64,000 bases of DNA. It comes from Diorhabda sublineata. Its lineage: Eukaryota > Arthropoda > Insecta > Coleoptera > Chrysomelidae. Both the position numbers and the translations under genes were made by a program. The DNA is taken from positions 13,469,653-13,533,652 of the forward strand of contig NC_079478.1 of the NCBI RefSeq assembly GCF_026230105.1. Reading direction: 5' to 3'. Below, one piece after another: positions 13,901 through 28,900 of this stretch (positions are counted from its first letter, which is position 1; the number at the start of each line of letters is the position of its first letter). The notes beneath the pieces are model-generated. The model saw only the letters and a program-made list of their open reading frames with translations, was not told the origin of the DNA and ran no database searches.

Positions 13901-16900
13901 GATAGGTGTGAAGGGGGGGAGACACTGAGCATTGGACCTTGATGACTGGAGGAATGTGGCGAACGAGGCTCTTTTAGGGCCCTAGTGCCAATAGTAGTAG
14001 TAGTATTAGGAATAACATGGATGAACAAGGTTACCAATTCCATAGTACTACAAAGATTGAACAAGAAACATGTCAGATCAATAATAACAAAAAAAATTGG
14101 AATATTTGGGTCACATAACAAAGAATAAAAAACGACTTAGCTTGCTGCAGCTGATTCTTCATGCTCATCATAGGGGATCAGATCGCAACAGAGGAGAAAC
14201 TCTTGGCTCTAAAACCTCAGGCAGAGGCTCACCTTAGCTACCACAGAATTATTTTGAACGGCAACCAACAAAGCTTGCTAATTGCATCCGACAGACACTA
14301 CCAGAAGAAAAAAATTTCAAGAAGTTAGTTACATTGAAGTGAACCAAAAATGAAAATCCAAGATCTTTGTTTCTATTATTACATATAAACCATACAATAA
14401 AACGAAAACTACTTTTAAATTTACATGCATAATGTTTAGGGAAATGTTTTAATTAATCATCTCAATTAAACAACTGCTAATAGGCGTTTTTACATTCACT
14501 CAATAACATATATCAATATCGCTTCTAAAATCTTGAAATAATGAAACTTTGAACTTAATCAAATGCAACTTTCACATTTTTTACCAATAATGTGTAATAG
14601 TATAATTTCTGTGTTTCTTACACATTATGGTTTAAACAGCTTAACATTTGTGTTATACATAGTGAAATATTCTTATGAATCTTTTTGTCATTAAAAGAAG
14701 ATGTTTAATTATTATAAAATAGATGTAAATAATAATTTCAGGCCAAAGTTTGAATGTTTATGCTTCTAAACGTTCTTGATTTTTGGTCTCTTCCGATTTA
14801 TTATTATTTTTTATAATTTTTTAAATACAGATGAAAATTTGACATTTCGACTTCTTTTAGTCTTCATCAAAATATTTTTTCCAAACGTCAAATTTTCATC
14901 TGCCTATAAAAAATTATAAAAGAAACTGATTTTAAATCAGAAGAGAAAAATAACTTTAAGAAGCATGAACATATCAAAAGGTCTAAGGAAAAATAAATTA
15001 AAGAATTTTGAATGTTTCTATACATGTATTTTAATTTTTTTTCAGTATTGTGTGTCAAAAATATAGTGAATAGTTGATCTTATGACTAAAAAGTATTTTC
15101 TAAAATCGTAAAATCCAGATACATTTTACAAGAAGAAGAAGAAAGGTTGATTATATAAGTAAAAAGATATTTACCTATTATTTTAATAGACGTCAAACAC
15201 GTCAGCTGACTTACTTTCTGTAAATGACTATACTTTTTCGTCATAAATTATATAAATTACAATATTGTACGTTAAAATAACAAAAAATTCATTTTTTTTC
15301 ACTAAAGTAAGTATAAATTTTTATCAGTGGTCTTAAGTTACAAATTCCGTCATCAAATCCCACAACTTGTACTGCTAGCCCGACTACTAATACCAGTACG
15401 TCGACAACTCCCACCACGCCGACTGGAACCAGACTGCAGATGCTCAAAAACTTCTTTAAGTAGGTCATAATAAGTTTTTGCCCTGCTAGGTTTGCAGTTT
15501 TTGTGTGCTATACAAAAATCTAAAATTTCCTCATATGTGAACTTGACTCAATTTCTAACATCCATAATAATTGAAGAATACTGCAAAGAAAGGTCAAGAA
15601 CAATCCTTTCCATTTTGAAAGTTACCTTTAAATGAAACTTGAATCATGCAAACATATTTGAATGTCACTTCTCTCAAACAGTTATTATTACTTTGTTATC
15701 TTAGATCTTCCACAAGCCTTCATCTTGTAGTATTCTGTTACTATAATCCTATTAGCTTCCTTTCTCGTATTATCTTCACTGTGCAATTTCTCATCCAGAA
15801 ATATTTATTGTTTCTTCTCTACAAAACCTAAATGTATTAATAAAAAGGTTTTTCTTCAATCAAATCAGATCAATTTTGTGTATTAAATTACTCATGTGTT
15901 CTTAATTTCTTCAAAGTAATAGACATTTTCAACAAAATTTTCTAGTAACTCATTAAAATCAGAACACATAAGTTTTACGAATTCTCATATCATTACATTC
16001 TTGATTATTATAAAGTTATATCAATAAATGTTTTTATATAAAATATTTGAATACCTACAAAGAATAATAAATAAAATAATTGAGTTAGGATCACATAGTT
16101 GTTCCGCATTTATCTAACAGTGTGAAATTCAGTTAGTTACACATATACTGAATACTCTATTGCATTTCCATGAGCTTGATTTTCAAATGCTGAAATTTTT
16201 AATTAATAAAATGTGTATTTTACGAATTGCTTCACTCCCACTACCTTCAATAATCATATCGTGACATGAGGTGGATATTACATATGTTCTGTGAATTGTC
16301 TTTTCCAGCTTTTTCTTGTTTGTGTCTATTTTTAAATTTCCTGATTTTTGCCATGGCAAAAAAACAATCTCTATCTTCGGCCAATTTTTCTTTGTCAAAA
16401 AGGACATAAACTAAAAATAGCTTCAATGTTTTGTTCAGTGCTATTGCAATTACTTTTATTAAAATATCTTACTGTAAAAGTTGCCTCAATTTTGTCAATT
16501 GGTTACCAAAAGATATGTACATATTCTTTTACCGATAGGCCCAGAACTCATCCCTGATGTAGCCAAAAGTGTTGCTATTGAGTCTCTCAACGGTCTACTA
16601 GCAATGTGGGCTCGACAGAGATGGATAGAGATACCTGGCATGAGACAAGCAAAGGTACATTTAGATGGACCTCGTACGTCCCACACCAAACAACTGCTCC
16701 GACTAAATATGCGCGAAATCTAGCTAGTAACCAGCGCTACCTAAGATGTTATTTCCACAATATGAGCATTAAGGACAATCCGGAGTGCCGTTGTTGCATG
16801 GAGGAGGACGAAACTGCAGACCACGTCTTGTGCGAGTGCCCTGCACTCATATGAGCATGGTTTAGACACTTGGGCAAGTCTCACAACTTGCCTAATGACA

Positions 16901-19900
16901 TTAAAGGGTTAAAGCCGAAGCGCCTGATGGCTTCTTAAAGGATATCGGCCTTTGGTAATGTTAAGTGGAGCACGTCCGGACTATCTGAAGCTCTATGTGC
17001 TCAACGACCCCTTGGCCGCCCACTATGACAACTATGAACATATTCTATTTCTATTTAACTATCGTCACTATAGAATAGCATTTTTCAAAATATTACCTAT
17101 ATTGGGACATCCAGTACGTACAGATTCATATTGACTTGCTTATTTTCAAATTTGTGCATTGTATTTCTTTTATCAACAGGTTGTGGATTTTGAGTTTGCT
17201 AATTACATTTTGATAAAATAATATCAGCTTTAAAATTAAATTGGGATTTTATAACAATTTTTTACTTATAGATCATTTGTTCCTCCTGTTCGGGATGAAG
17301 AAAGTGAAACTCAAAGGAAGGCTCATGCAAAGAGAGTTAGAGAAACGCGTCGATCAACTCAGGGTGTTACTTTAGAAGAAATAAAATCAGCTGAACAGCT
17401 AGTTAAACAGAAAAATCAACCGAATAGTGGAAATGAGGGAAAGGTAATTAATAATGTAAAAAATATTAAAAAATGTTCTATTCTTATTTGTTAATTCTTA
17501 GCCTGGAGCCAATGGAGATTCTCCTAATGGAGTAGTCGTTACCGCCACCATCACAACTGGTACTCCCACTGTTATTACAACTCGAGAGAGTGAAGAGCCA
17601 CCTACAGTACATGAAAGGAGGCCCTCCTGGAGGTTACGAGTAGATAATGGTACTAGCAAGGTATTTAACTATTTTTATTCACAAAACAAGATTATATAAA
17701 TTATGTAAATTAAATGTTGCGCTAAGTAGTTTTTTTATTTTAGTTTTTATTGGAAGACGCTTCAAAACCTGCGGAACCTCCAAGTACGCCTTCGTTCATT
17801 CGTAGAACGAATCCGGCCATTCCTATCCAAAGACCATCATCTGCACCACTTGAAACAGCAGATACCACGATAACACTGCCTTTGAGAAAACCTAAAACTG
17901 TAGAAGAAAAAGGTAATCTTCTATGCTCTACCATGAATCCACAAACTCTCAAACATTTCATGATTTGATGCAAATGCAAAAATTTTAATACAATGTTAAA
18001 GAAAAGCTAAAAGCGCTCCTAGATGATTATATTTACAGTAGTCACGGAAAGAAAACTTAAAGCATGTTATCAAATTCTCCAAAAATACAACAATCAATGA
18101 TTCAAAAAGAAAAACCTATTTTTCAAAATAGGCTCAAACTTTTAATAAAAGAATTAAAATTTCGTTCGTCATATTGATTTTGTTTATTTACTTCACTTGT
18201 TGAAAACAAATACAACAATTCGCCAAAATCGTGATCTAACCCTCGAAGAGTATGCTACTTACAAGCCCAAGTGACACAATTGTTGATTTCTAAAGCATTT
18301 TGTTACGGAGTGTATTTACTTCAATCGTTAAAACAAACACTAAAATTTACGGAAGTCTCAATGTAATCCCCAAAGAGTGTGCTGCAGGTATTGTGTTGAT
18401 TGAAGAAGGCTTCTCACAAATCTAATTTACATAATCGTGGACTTCTACAGCATTTTGCTGAAAAGTATATTCACTTCATTGGCTGGTTAGAAACACATTT
18501 CTCATTAAATTTTTGATCCCTTCATAATTTTTTTACCAACATGTATGTTCTAATTTTAGATCAGGATAAAGAAAATGATATCAGAAATGCCCAAGCGACT
18601 CTCGCCACACAAGCTGCTATACAAAGGAGAAGAAGGCCGAAGAGAAGATCAACAGGAGTTGTTTCATTTGACAACGTAGATGTAAGTTCATATTTATTTG
18701 TGAGCAAATATTAATTGCAAAATGCGAAAAATTATTATTATTGTTATAAACTTGAGCATATGGATCACTTTTTGGACTTTTGGATATTTACTACTTTATT
18801 TGAGAAATTTTTCGTTACAGGATTTGGAACAAGAAAAAGATTCTTCAAGTGGGAAAGACTGTGATGATACTACTAAATTGAATCATTTGGAGGTGAGTCT
18901 TTACTTTTCATTATGATTTTTTAATTTTAATTAAAATTACCATATAGTTGAAGTAAATTTGTATAGCAATGATTTGATTCTTTTTTTACGTGCTGAAAAT
19001 GTTAATTAGTTGTTAGTATTAATGGTATTTTTTATTCATTAAAAATTTTGTAGGTTTTGCTTACCATACATTCTTTGAAACATTGTACAACTATCTTGTG
19101 TTTAAGTGCTTTAAAATATTATTTCATTTAAATTTCCAACATTATGGTGTAGTACACTATTATAGAAAAAGAAGTTATGATTGAATCTATTTTAAAAATC
19201 ATGAATATGGGAACAGAACTAATATAGTTTAGTTAAAACAAATCAAAAGTTGGGCAATAATGTTACAAGAACGCATTTTCGAAATTAACCTGGTGAGAAA
19301 CTAACTTCTTTGAAGCCGTAGCAGATAATGTATTTTATTAGAAATCTGGAACAGATGGTAAGCTGAAGATGACAAAACAGTTCAGGAGCTAAAAACCTTT
19401 AAGCTTGAAGTATAATGTTATGTCTGAATTAATCATCTACAAGGCGCGAAATTTAACTGAAGAAGTTTTTTATATAGCAAATTTTAATTTCAAACACAAA
19501 GTTTCTGTGCAATATAATGTAAGACGTATCTTCAAAGCAATTTGATAGGGAAAATTCAAATGTAAAAAAAGTGTTTTCAACAAGTGGAGCGAAAGATTCA
19601 TTACTGAATCATGTACGATAAGCAGGTCTGAATGAATAATTATATGAAATGTTTTTAACTAAGTTAGGATTTCTGGAACCGTTGGCGATATTCATACTGA
19701 ACACACACTGTCTGACGCGTGTTTTGATTACCAAATTATCGTCTTCAGATACTGAAGGTAAAGTAAAACAGCTGTGGTGTAAACGTACTGATTTATAGAC
19801 AAAATTTATTAAAGTTAATGTTATGACGCTCTGAACGTTTTTATATTTGATAAAAATATTAAGCTCGAATGATATATTAATTAATCCAATCAAAAAATTG

Positions 19901-22900
19901 TGTAAATATATGAAAAACTTGGCACTTGCCTTGTTTTCTTGTTTTCTTTAATTACATAAACTACGAGATTTTTAAAGCAGTTTTCTGGGAAGTTCGGCAT
20001 TCCTAAAACTTATATATCTGTAACTAACTCTAATACATGACTGTGTATGATATTTTTAGAAAAATAAGCAGACAATTTTCTGGTAATTGAATTTTGAACT
20101 GTCCATGTTAGAAATTAATCAACTGTTAATGTTTACATTTGTGGAATAAAGTTAATCTACAACAGTTTATAATAAATGTTTAAATTTAAATTAGATTAAA
20201 ATTTTTATAAAATTTCATTTTATTATATGATTAAATCCTATTAAATAGTTGAATAACCTGTTCGTTATTTAAAGTGTATTAAATTTATTTTTAATTGATA
20301 AAATTCAAGCCCTATATCTAGAAAAGATATCGGAAACATTTCCGTTCTAGCAGTACTTTATAATTCAACTTATGTAACCCTTTGCACTCCAGCATAACTT
20401 TATTATTAATTACAAGTGCATACCTTCTTAGCTATTTTATAAAGACAGAAATTGTAATTCATATTATGAATATATTGGATATTAGATATTGGAATACAAA
20501 GGATAATCTCTTTTTTTGTCTTTATTTGTATAGTTTTTTTCCCAGTCTAGTTATATGTGTTGAAGTGGAAGGTCTGTGCGATCAACCATTCATTGGAGCC
20601 GTGTAGTTAACATCAATTTGACTTTACCAAATTCTGTTGTTCACCTCCTTTTACAAATTTTGTTTTTGTAATGAATCCAACCGCTATAACTAATGCTTAA
20701 CAGCATAACCACCATTTTACCTTTCCAGGACAATATCATCGTTCCTCTCTTTTCATTGATATATTTTCATCGAATTATGGATTATTTATTGGATGAGGTA
20801 TGTTCTTGCAATTGGTTTTTATTGTATCTGGTAGATGGCATTTCATTTGTAGGAATTCCTCCACCAGAACAATGCTAGTTTAATATCTATCTGTATAGAT
20901 ATGGTTAGGTTAGGTTAGGTGCATCTGGTACATTCGACAATAATTTGTTATACATATGCAATGGAATTCTGGTTCTGACAGGTAATTGAGATTTTATAAA
21001 ATTATTCTCACCATTTCTGTAGGTTTCCTTCTCAAGATGTGATTATATTTTCTCTTACCAGCTCTTCTTATATTTCTTTATTTTTCTTCAAACTTCTCTA
21101 TCTCCTGTAATAGTAGGTCCAAATATACTTCTCTGTATTTTTCTCTCGATTATCTTCTTCATCCTCTCTATTTATTACTGTTGCTTCCATATCGTTACTA
21201 ACCATAATATAGGAGAATATTCTACACATACCCAGTTTTCTAAAATAACCTGTCACCGACAGAGGATTTCAATGTCGCAAACACGGCGAAAACGGAGTCT
21301 GCTACATATGACATAGTCCTGAATCCTATTTACCGGGACTAACTTGCATCAGTACACTGGATATGATGTAATCCTGAATCCAATTATCCCCACAGGATTA
21401 TCAATCATCCTGCTAGTTCCAAAGGTAACTTCTAACAGTCGTTATAGAAATTGATGTTTTTTACTGATTTATCAGAGCAGCAGTTATTTTAACTTGAAGA
21501 TTGTTGTTGGTTGATACTTTGTTAATTTTTCTATGTGTATTTTCGCCTACCATGTTTGTTCTATGTTCATTTTCCAATTTTAATTTTAATGGCAATACTG
21601 AGAAATTCTGAGCCTCAATATTTCCATCTCTGCGTCGATACTGTTAAATTTGTACTTCAGAAAGTCGCTTTTATATAAGTGAAAATTGCTCTTTCGTTTG
21701 ATGTACCAAATATAATCTGGCAGTTATATATTATGTTGTTCAAACTAGCTCAACTAATCTAACTTACCTAGTACACCCCCTAAACCTAATATAAAGTGTT
21801 TTGTAACCCCAAAAATTCTATACGCTGTTTCGTAAGGTGAAATGATTTTTTATTTAATACATCACTCAATAAGTCGTATGGCGAACTACGAAAAACATTT
21901 TTTTTGCTAAAAATTGATTTTATTCATGACTGTAATCTCCTTCGAGAGCAATACAATCATTCCAACGATTCTCTAACTTCTCGATGCCGTGCTTCTAGAA
22001 GGATTTGTCTTTTGCCTCAAAATAAGCTTCAGTTTCAGCAATTAACTCTTCCTTTGAGCTGAATTTCTTACCAGTGAGAATTTTTTTAAGATACTGGGGG
22101 TCAGATCTGGAATATACAGTGGATGAGGAAGCAATTCGTTCAATTTAACCATAGTTGCATCGAATTGTGAATCGGTACATTGTCTTGGAGGAACAGTGGA
22201 TTTTTCTTCGACATATGAGGCCGTTTTTTCTTGATTTTTGCATTCAAATGATCCAAGTAGTATTCGCCATTGATTGCCTCTCTCTTTTGGAAACAGTCGA
22301 TGAAAAATATTCCATGCGCATCCCAAAATACCGAAGCCATAACCTTCCCAGCTTACTGTTGTGCCTTTGGATGCTTCGAAAGTTGGTTCACTGGTTGCAG
22401 TCCACTCAGATGGTGATCGTTTTCATTCTGGAGTGTAGTGATAGATCCATGTTTCATCCATTGTCACATATCGACGCAAAAAAACTGATTAATTGTGTGT
22501 AAACATGGCCAAACATGGCGCACTTTCACTCATGGTCAAATGTTAATGCATAATTGTAAACACGCTGCCTTCTGATATCTTTACAGCCCCAGCTCTCTCA
22601 TGAAATTCCAATTTATAGTAGATATAATCAATTTGTGGATTTTTTTTATGTTTTCTGGAGTAACCACCTCAATTGAATGACCAGAACGTTCACCATCATC
22701 GGTGTCTGTACGACCACATTCAAATTCAGCAGACCAATAACAAATGGTCCTTTTCGATGGAGCAGAGTCCGGAAAACACTTCTGAAGCAATAATAAATTA
22801 ACACACGAAATTGTTTTGAAAATAACAAAAGTAGCTTCACTTTAATGTCATGAAATTTTGTTCATACTCTTTTCAAAGTTGGTACTTCATAAACGTCATA

Positions 22901-25900
22901 TAGATTTGACAATGGCAGCGCCATCTGTGTGTCTTCTGAAGTGATGTTATTAAGCTGCAATAAAATTATACATTGGGACATCCTGTAATGCTACTTGTTC
23001 TATTTGAGTTTATATTGTTAACGTTTACGTCAGACAGTATTGCGCCTATTATACCTGAATTTCACAAGAAATATAAATCCGTGGGCGAGTTAATATATTT
23101 TGGTACATATTAAGGAACACATGTATACCTTGAAATAGCTTTTCGACCTCTCGGCGGTACCAAAAAGTTGCTGTACGTTGAATTCATCATTATTTTTAGT
23201 TTTGTCGTAACCGATGATTTATTATTTGTGTGGTCGTATATTCTATTCACCACGCGAATTAACATATGCACATACGTCAAAAGAAAGTTCTCTTTTTTAA
23301 TATTTACGATATTTTTTATTGGTATTTTTGTTATTTAAACAAAATAAACATTTTATGAATTTTATTAGAGTTGTGGAAGAAACAAAACAAAATAAGATGT
23401 CTGTTTATATTCTATTTTATAAATTTAATGCGATAATAATAAAACCATATGCTTAACAAACTATACACTAGAATTTGGAAAAAAATAATACTTAGAATTG
23501 AAATACCAGACAGACAAATTGGTGACAATATATTTATAGTAAGAAAAATAATTGAAAGAAATAAAAAGAATAAATGTTTTAATCTGTATTGATCAAAAAT
23601 CATCCTTCGACATAGTAGTAAAAACAGAAATATCAAGGTGTCTGGAGATGGAAATGCCCAATGGGTTCAATGGGGCTATGGGAGGCACAGATGAGACGGT
23701 AAAGGCAAAAATACAAATAGTAAGAATGGAATCAGAAGAGATCTTAATAAAATGACAACATAAAAATAACGAAATATTTTCATTAAAGAAATAGAAAATA
23801 TGAAAATGGGAGTATATACTTAGAAAATTAAAGAAATAATAATTAATTGTGAACAATAGGAAAAAAATACAAAGACACTGGAAAGATTAACGACGTACCA
23901 AATATCTGTATTGACAAACGACGGGAAATAGAGGTAAAAATAGCAAATAGGGAGAATAAAGATACCAATAATGCTATGAAAATTGGACAGTAAGAAAGAA
24001 TAGAGTATAGAATAATTAGGGCAAAACAGAAATGAAAGATGAGACAAATAACAAAAATAGGAAGCAATAATAAGAATAATGAAAAAAACCCCTAAAATTG
24101 TGAACTAAAATAAACAGACTAGATTAAATAAGGGAGATAGGGGATTAAAAGGGAGAATGGAATGAAAATTAGCTAGAAACGAGAAACGGAAAAGAATGGA
24201 AATATTTGGTATAAGAAAAATCGTTATCTAAATCCTGAATACTTCAAAAATATTTGCATTATCAGATAGTCTTTAAGAATGAGTTGATTAATAGATTTTG
24301 ATCATAATTTTGTTCTGCTACCTATTATTGAATGTTGGTGATTACATTTTCACAGGCTTCTCTGTCCGTCGCTGTGTGAACCAGATCTCCTATATTACTC
24401 AGGATTTTTCACTTTCTTATGTTCCCCAACCGAGATATTTGCTTTCTCTCGAGTCCTCGTTTACCATCTATCCTACCCTCTATTGTGAGTTGTAGAAGTC
24501 GGTACTTTGGGTCTCTGAGTATGTGACCCAAATAGATTATTTTCATTCTGTATTTCCCCATTTTTCTTAGGATCCCTTTATTTGTCAGTTTGTCAGTTTA
24601 TGGCATTCGACGAAAAGTCGACATTTCAAATGCTTTCAATTTATTGTTCTGATTTTTTACGCGTTCATGTTCATTCTATACCGTAAAGCAATACGGACCA
24701 TAATGTAATATCTAGTGTATCGCATTCGTGGTATCAAACTAATATTTTTGTTGATGAGGATATTTTTAAATTTCTTTCTCATCATCCCAGTCCTCTCCCA
24801 ACCAACTTCCGAGGTACTTGTAGCGTATTACTCGGTCCAGTGCAGCACAATCTACCAAGAGTTGTGCATGTGATTTACGTCTGCTGATTATAATAAACTT
24901 TGTCTTGTTGCTGTTTATCTTTAATCTGTACCATTTGCCAACACAGTTTAGTAAATCCTCAATAGTGTCTGCTATTAAAACTGGGTCGTTTGGTTATCTA
25001 GCTATCTTTCACTTCCCTATCTTTATTTTCAAGTGCTTCATTAAAAATAGACTCAGTGTATAGGTTAAATAAAAGTGGATACCTTGTCTGACTCCACTGC
25101 TAATTGCTAAGTAATCCTTTGTTAATTTATCTGTTGTCACGTGAATGGTTTGGTGCCAGTAGAAATTTTGAATACATCTCATATCCCCTTCATCCACATT
25201 GGTTGTTCTTAATACTTTGATTAATTTGTGATGTTGAACCTTGTTAAAGACCTTTTCGTTATCAATAAAGCAGAGAAAGACATCATTCTGTACGTCTCGG
25301 CAGTTCTGGACCAAAACAACGAATCAAATGTCTCTGATATTAGCACCGTATTTTCAGTAAGATTTTCAAAAATAATTTTAATGTGAGACTCATTACGCTA
25401 ATTAGTCGGTATTCACTTTACTTTGATCAGAACAACGTTGAAAAATTATAGGCACAGAAAAGTAAAAGAAAAGAACTATTATTGTTTAATAATTAACTGA
25501 ATAGTCCTCTATTGAGTAAAGTTAAAATTTGTTGTCGTCGTGAAATTATTATAAAATCAGAAAATTTGGAGCAGTGGGATAAAATTTTAAAAAAACCTTT
25601 TCATTTTCCCCATTTAAGTATAATTTTGAAGAATCTACTCCTTTTTCGACTCGAAGCTAGTCGAATAGCAATTAATAGATATACTACTGTAGGTTATTTA
25701 TCCGTTTAAAATTTGTGGCGTTAGAAAAGATGATTTTTAAAATGCAAAAGTCAGTTTAAATCCGTCACAAAAGAATTGTCGTCTATAAAATTTATTTTCG
25801 TATATGATATATTCGCTATTCGGAACATGAAATAGTCGAGTCATGTAGGTCGTCGAGTGCCCGACGAGATCTGTTGTAAATTAAAATGTTGTATGGTGAC

Positions 25901-28900
25901 ATTTATTATTTTTGTTTGTACAAAAGGTTAAAAGAACGTGAATTGCGCGTTAATGCACTCTATTTGTGTTTCAGCATAAACATTTATATTAATATTTTGA
26001 AATATTTCTTGGCAGATTTGAAATTTTGGGTTTACGAAAAACCACTGCCTAATAACATCGTTAACCATAATTTAACTTAAATATTTAAACAATCAATAAG
26101 CCAGTCAGATGATTTTGAATGATGAAAAAGTATAATCACTGATAATAGTAATAAAACTTATGATCAATAAGGATAAATAGAACTCTTCTCAGATTGAAAA
26201 TAATGAAGCAAAAGGTCTCTTTTCATTATTGGAATTCCAATTTTAAATAAATAAGACTTAATATTGAAAATATGGCACGTGAAAGTTGTAGAAGAATCTA
26301 CAATTAAATGCTGCTGTATTTTCAAGAATACCAAATGTATTTTTCCGATATTTCTGAATATACGAGGGTCGTTCTTTTTTCAACTTCCGATAGGCTATAA
26401 ATAAAAGCCAAGTTCATATAAAACAATAATTTTTATTACCAAAAGATTGATTCACTTACGGTTACTTTTCGACATCACCGAAGAGATTGAGACAAAAACC
26501 GAAACTAGAATAATTGAATTTGCTGGAAATTCAAACTACATCTGAAGCTCTTTCTACACACTGAGATAATCAGAAATTTTGTACACCTCAGTGTTGGTAA
26601 CTCTTAAGCCTTATACCCGGTTAAGGTGATGACCAGTCGTTTAAAAACTTGTAAAAATGCATATTCTCTGTTCAATGTTTACTAGATTGGCCTTTCAATC
26701 AAGTGGCTCTCGAATGGGCGAGCTGGATTGTGAAATCATTCCAGTCAACTGAGTTGAAATTTCTGGAACTGTTGATATGGTGATATTCATACTGAACACA
26801 CTGTTTACACTACCACTACACCAACACTCACAATTACACTGTCTGACACGCGTTTCGATAACTTGGTGGCGATGAGCCAGAGTCTTTTTGACTGCCTATT
26901 CCTTCTTTTGTTTATTGTTTGCGTTGTGTCAATTTAGTCTGTACTTATTAAACAATCTATTTCTGCTTAATTTTCATTTCTTATATTTTTACATTTTACC
27001 CCAAATTATGTACTGTATTTACAAACAATTTCTGGAACGTATTCTGATTAAGCGGACGTTCGGATTAACCGTGTTCGGGGTAGCAGAACTTAGTGTATAA
27101 TCAAATGAAACTTACTTTGTGGATATACCTCGTAATGTTGTACTAATTCGAAAACCCCTTGTCATTCTTGTATACCTATGTTCTAATAATAATCGGGATT
27201 CAGCTAATTTAAAAACAACATCTCGATAACAAGCGAGTCCAATTAATTTTGTTCGCGGTTCTAATTCCTTTTGGCACATTTATTAACCAAAAATTATATG
27301 GTTTGTCTGTGTTGTACTATTTTTGTGCCATAAGATTTATTATAAGAAAAATGATTCGTTAGCACCTCTCGACTAATGTTAGAAAATCAACTGCTTGAAC
27401 CAATTAACCAAAATAAACTAATCAATATGCGTGTATTTTTTGTGTGAATTTGCTTAAAATGATGGGGATTTTTGAGGTATGAATAGATATTCTAACCATC
27501 ATGAGATGCAAAATTGTTGTCACAAGTATGATAAACTACCCCACAACGATCATCAAGAAATTCTAAACATAGACTATTGATGATACGAGAAATCGATTTA
27601 TCATATCTATTTTATGCGGAAACATTTACTTCCGGAGATACCGGAAGTGGCCATTATCTCATGAAGGCTAACAGATATCGAAAAATGGATAACTTTGTTC
27701 AATAGATCTCATTAAGATCTATCTGTGTGTGAAAAGTCAACCTTAAAAAAACCTAACCTTAAAAAAATTTTTAATTTATCTATTGATTTTTCGTGAAAAT
27801 GCATTTGCATCCTTTTTCCACAGAAACTCAGCTGAGCATGAGTCAATCATCATGACTTTTCACACACAGATAGACCTTGATGAGATCTATCGAACAAAGT
27901 TATCCATTTTTCGATATCTGTTAGCCTGCCTAAGATAATGGTCACTTCCGGTATCTCCGGAAGTAAATGTTGCCGCATAAAATACATATTATTAATCGAT
28001 TTCTCGTATCATCAATACTCTATGTATATAGTTTCATGATGATCGTCGTGGGGTGGCTTATCATACTTGTGCCAAATTGTTACTAATTGTTTCAACGTTT
28101 TAGATATGATTATGAGCATTATTATGTTTTATAGCCTTCAAGACAACTACTTTGTCTGAGAAAGTGACAAAACATCTAAAGACTGTCAAAACGATCTTGC
28201 ACGACTACGCACGATTCTATAATCGGTTGGCTGTTTTAAATCACTCAAATAGAATCGAAAACTCTTTTTAAGAAATCGATTATTAATTCGAGAATCGAAA
28301 ATGCCTACTGCATTCAATATTTCAATCACAAATACAGTGGAAATGATGTCAATAAGTTTTAATTTACAAATTTTTTTTTATTTTCGACTAAAAACCACCA
28401 AACTTTTTAAAACTGCTGATTCAGAAGCACGCGCTTAAATTTAGAAAAAGACAGAAATTATTACTGTTAAAATAGAATGAGAATTAGACTGTTTTGTGTA
28501 CAGTATACAAGTACGAGCCGAGATTCACGTGTCTCAAAAAATCACCCGAATTCGACACGATACATAAAGCGCATTAGTTTTATTTTGGTTGTCGTGTAGA
28601 TCGGATCGGGTAAATGTGAAGTACATAAAAAACTCAATTTTCAAAAATGTCTTTCTTCAGTAAACAAAACGTTAATCCTAGAAGACGATCCTCTTCGGCG
28701 GTGCGAAGTGGTTCTACTACGTCTTCTTACAGCAGACCAAGAAGCATGGGATTCACGAATCCCTACAGTTCTCCTTATACCAATTCCACCAATCCTTATT
28801 CTTCATTTACCAATTATTCCAGTCCTTCGTCCACCTACCAAAGTCCTTACTTTCCAAACGGTTATAGAGGAACTACTTCTTCGAGTGGTTATGCCAGTCT

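Larger units (their letters stand above)
18893..28499. other. First half of the 18-kb MYPT intron
   Basis: Apart from the Penelope terminal repeats (19664, 26750), a mariner (21860) and LINE pieces (23550, 24490), no exon with MYPT similarity was found. The stretches 19800-21850 and 25400-26350 hold nothing I recognise. A short TTAGG run (20903-20920) is too small to mean a telomeric insertion. Confidence 0.5.

Noticed and set aside
13813..14121. 102-codon minus-strand frame
   Set aside because: Antisense shadow of the LINE fragment on the + strand.
20903..20920. Interstitial telomeric repeat (TTAGG)n
   Set aside because: Only about three units, a level common by chance in insect DNA.
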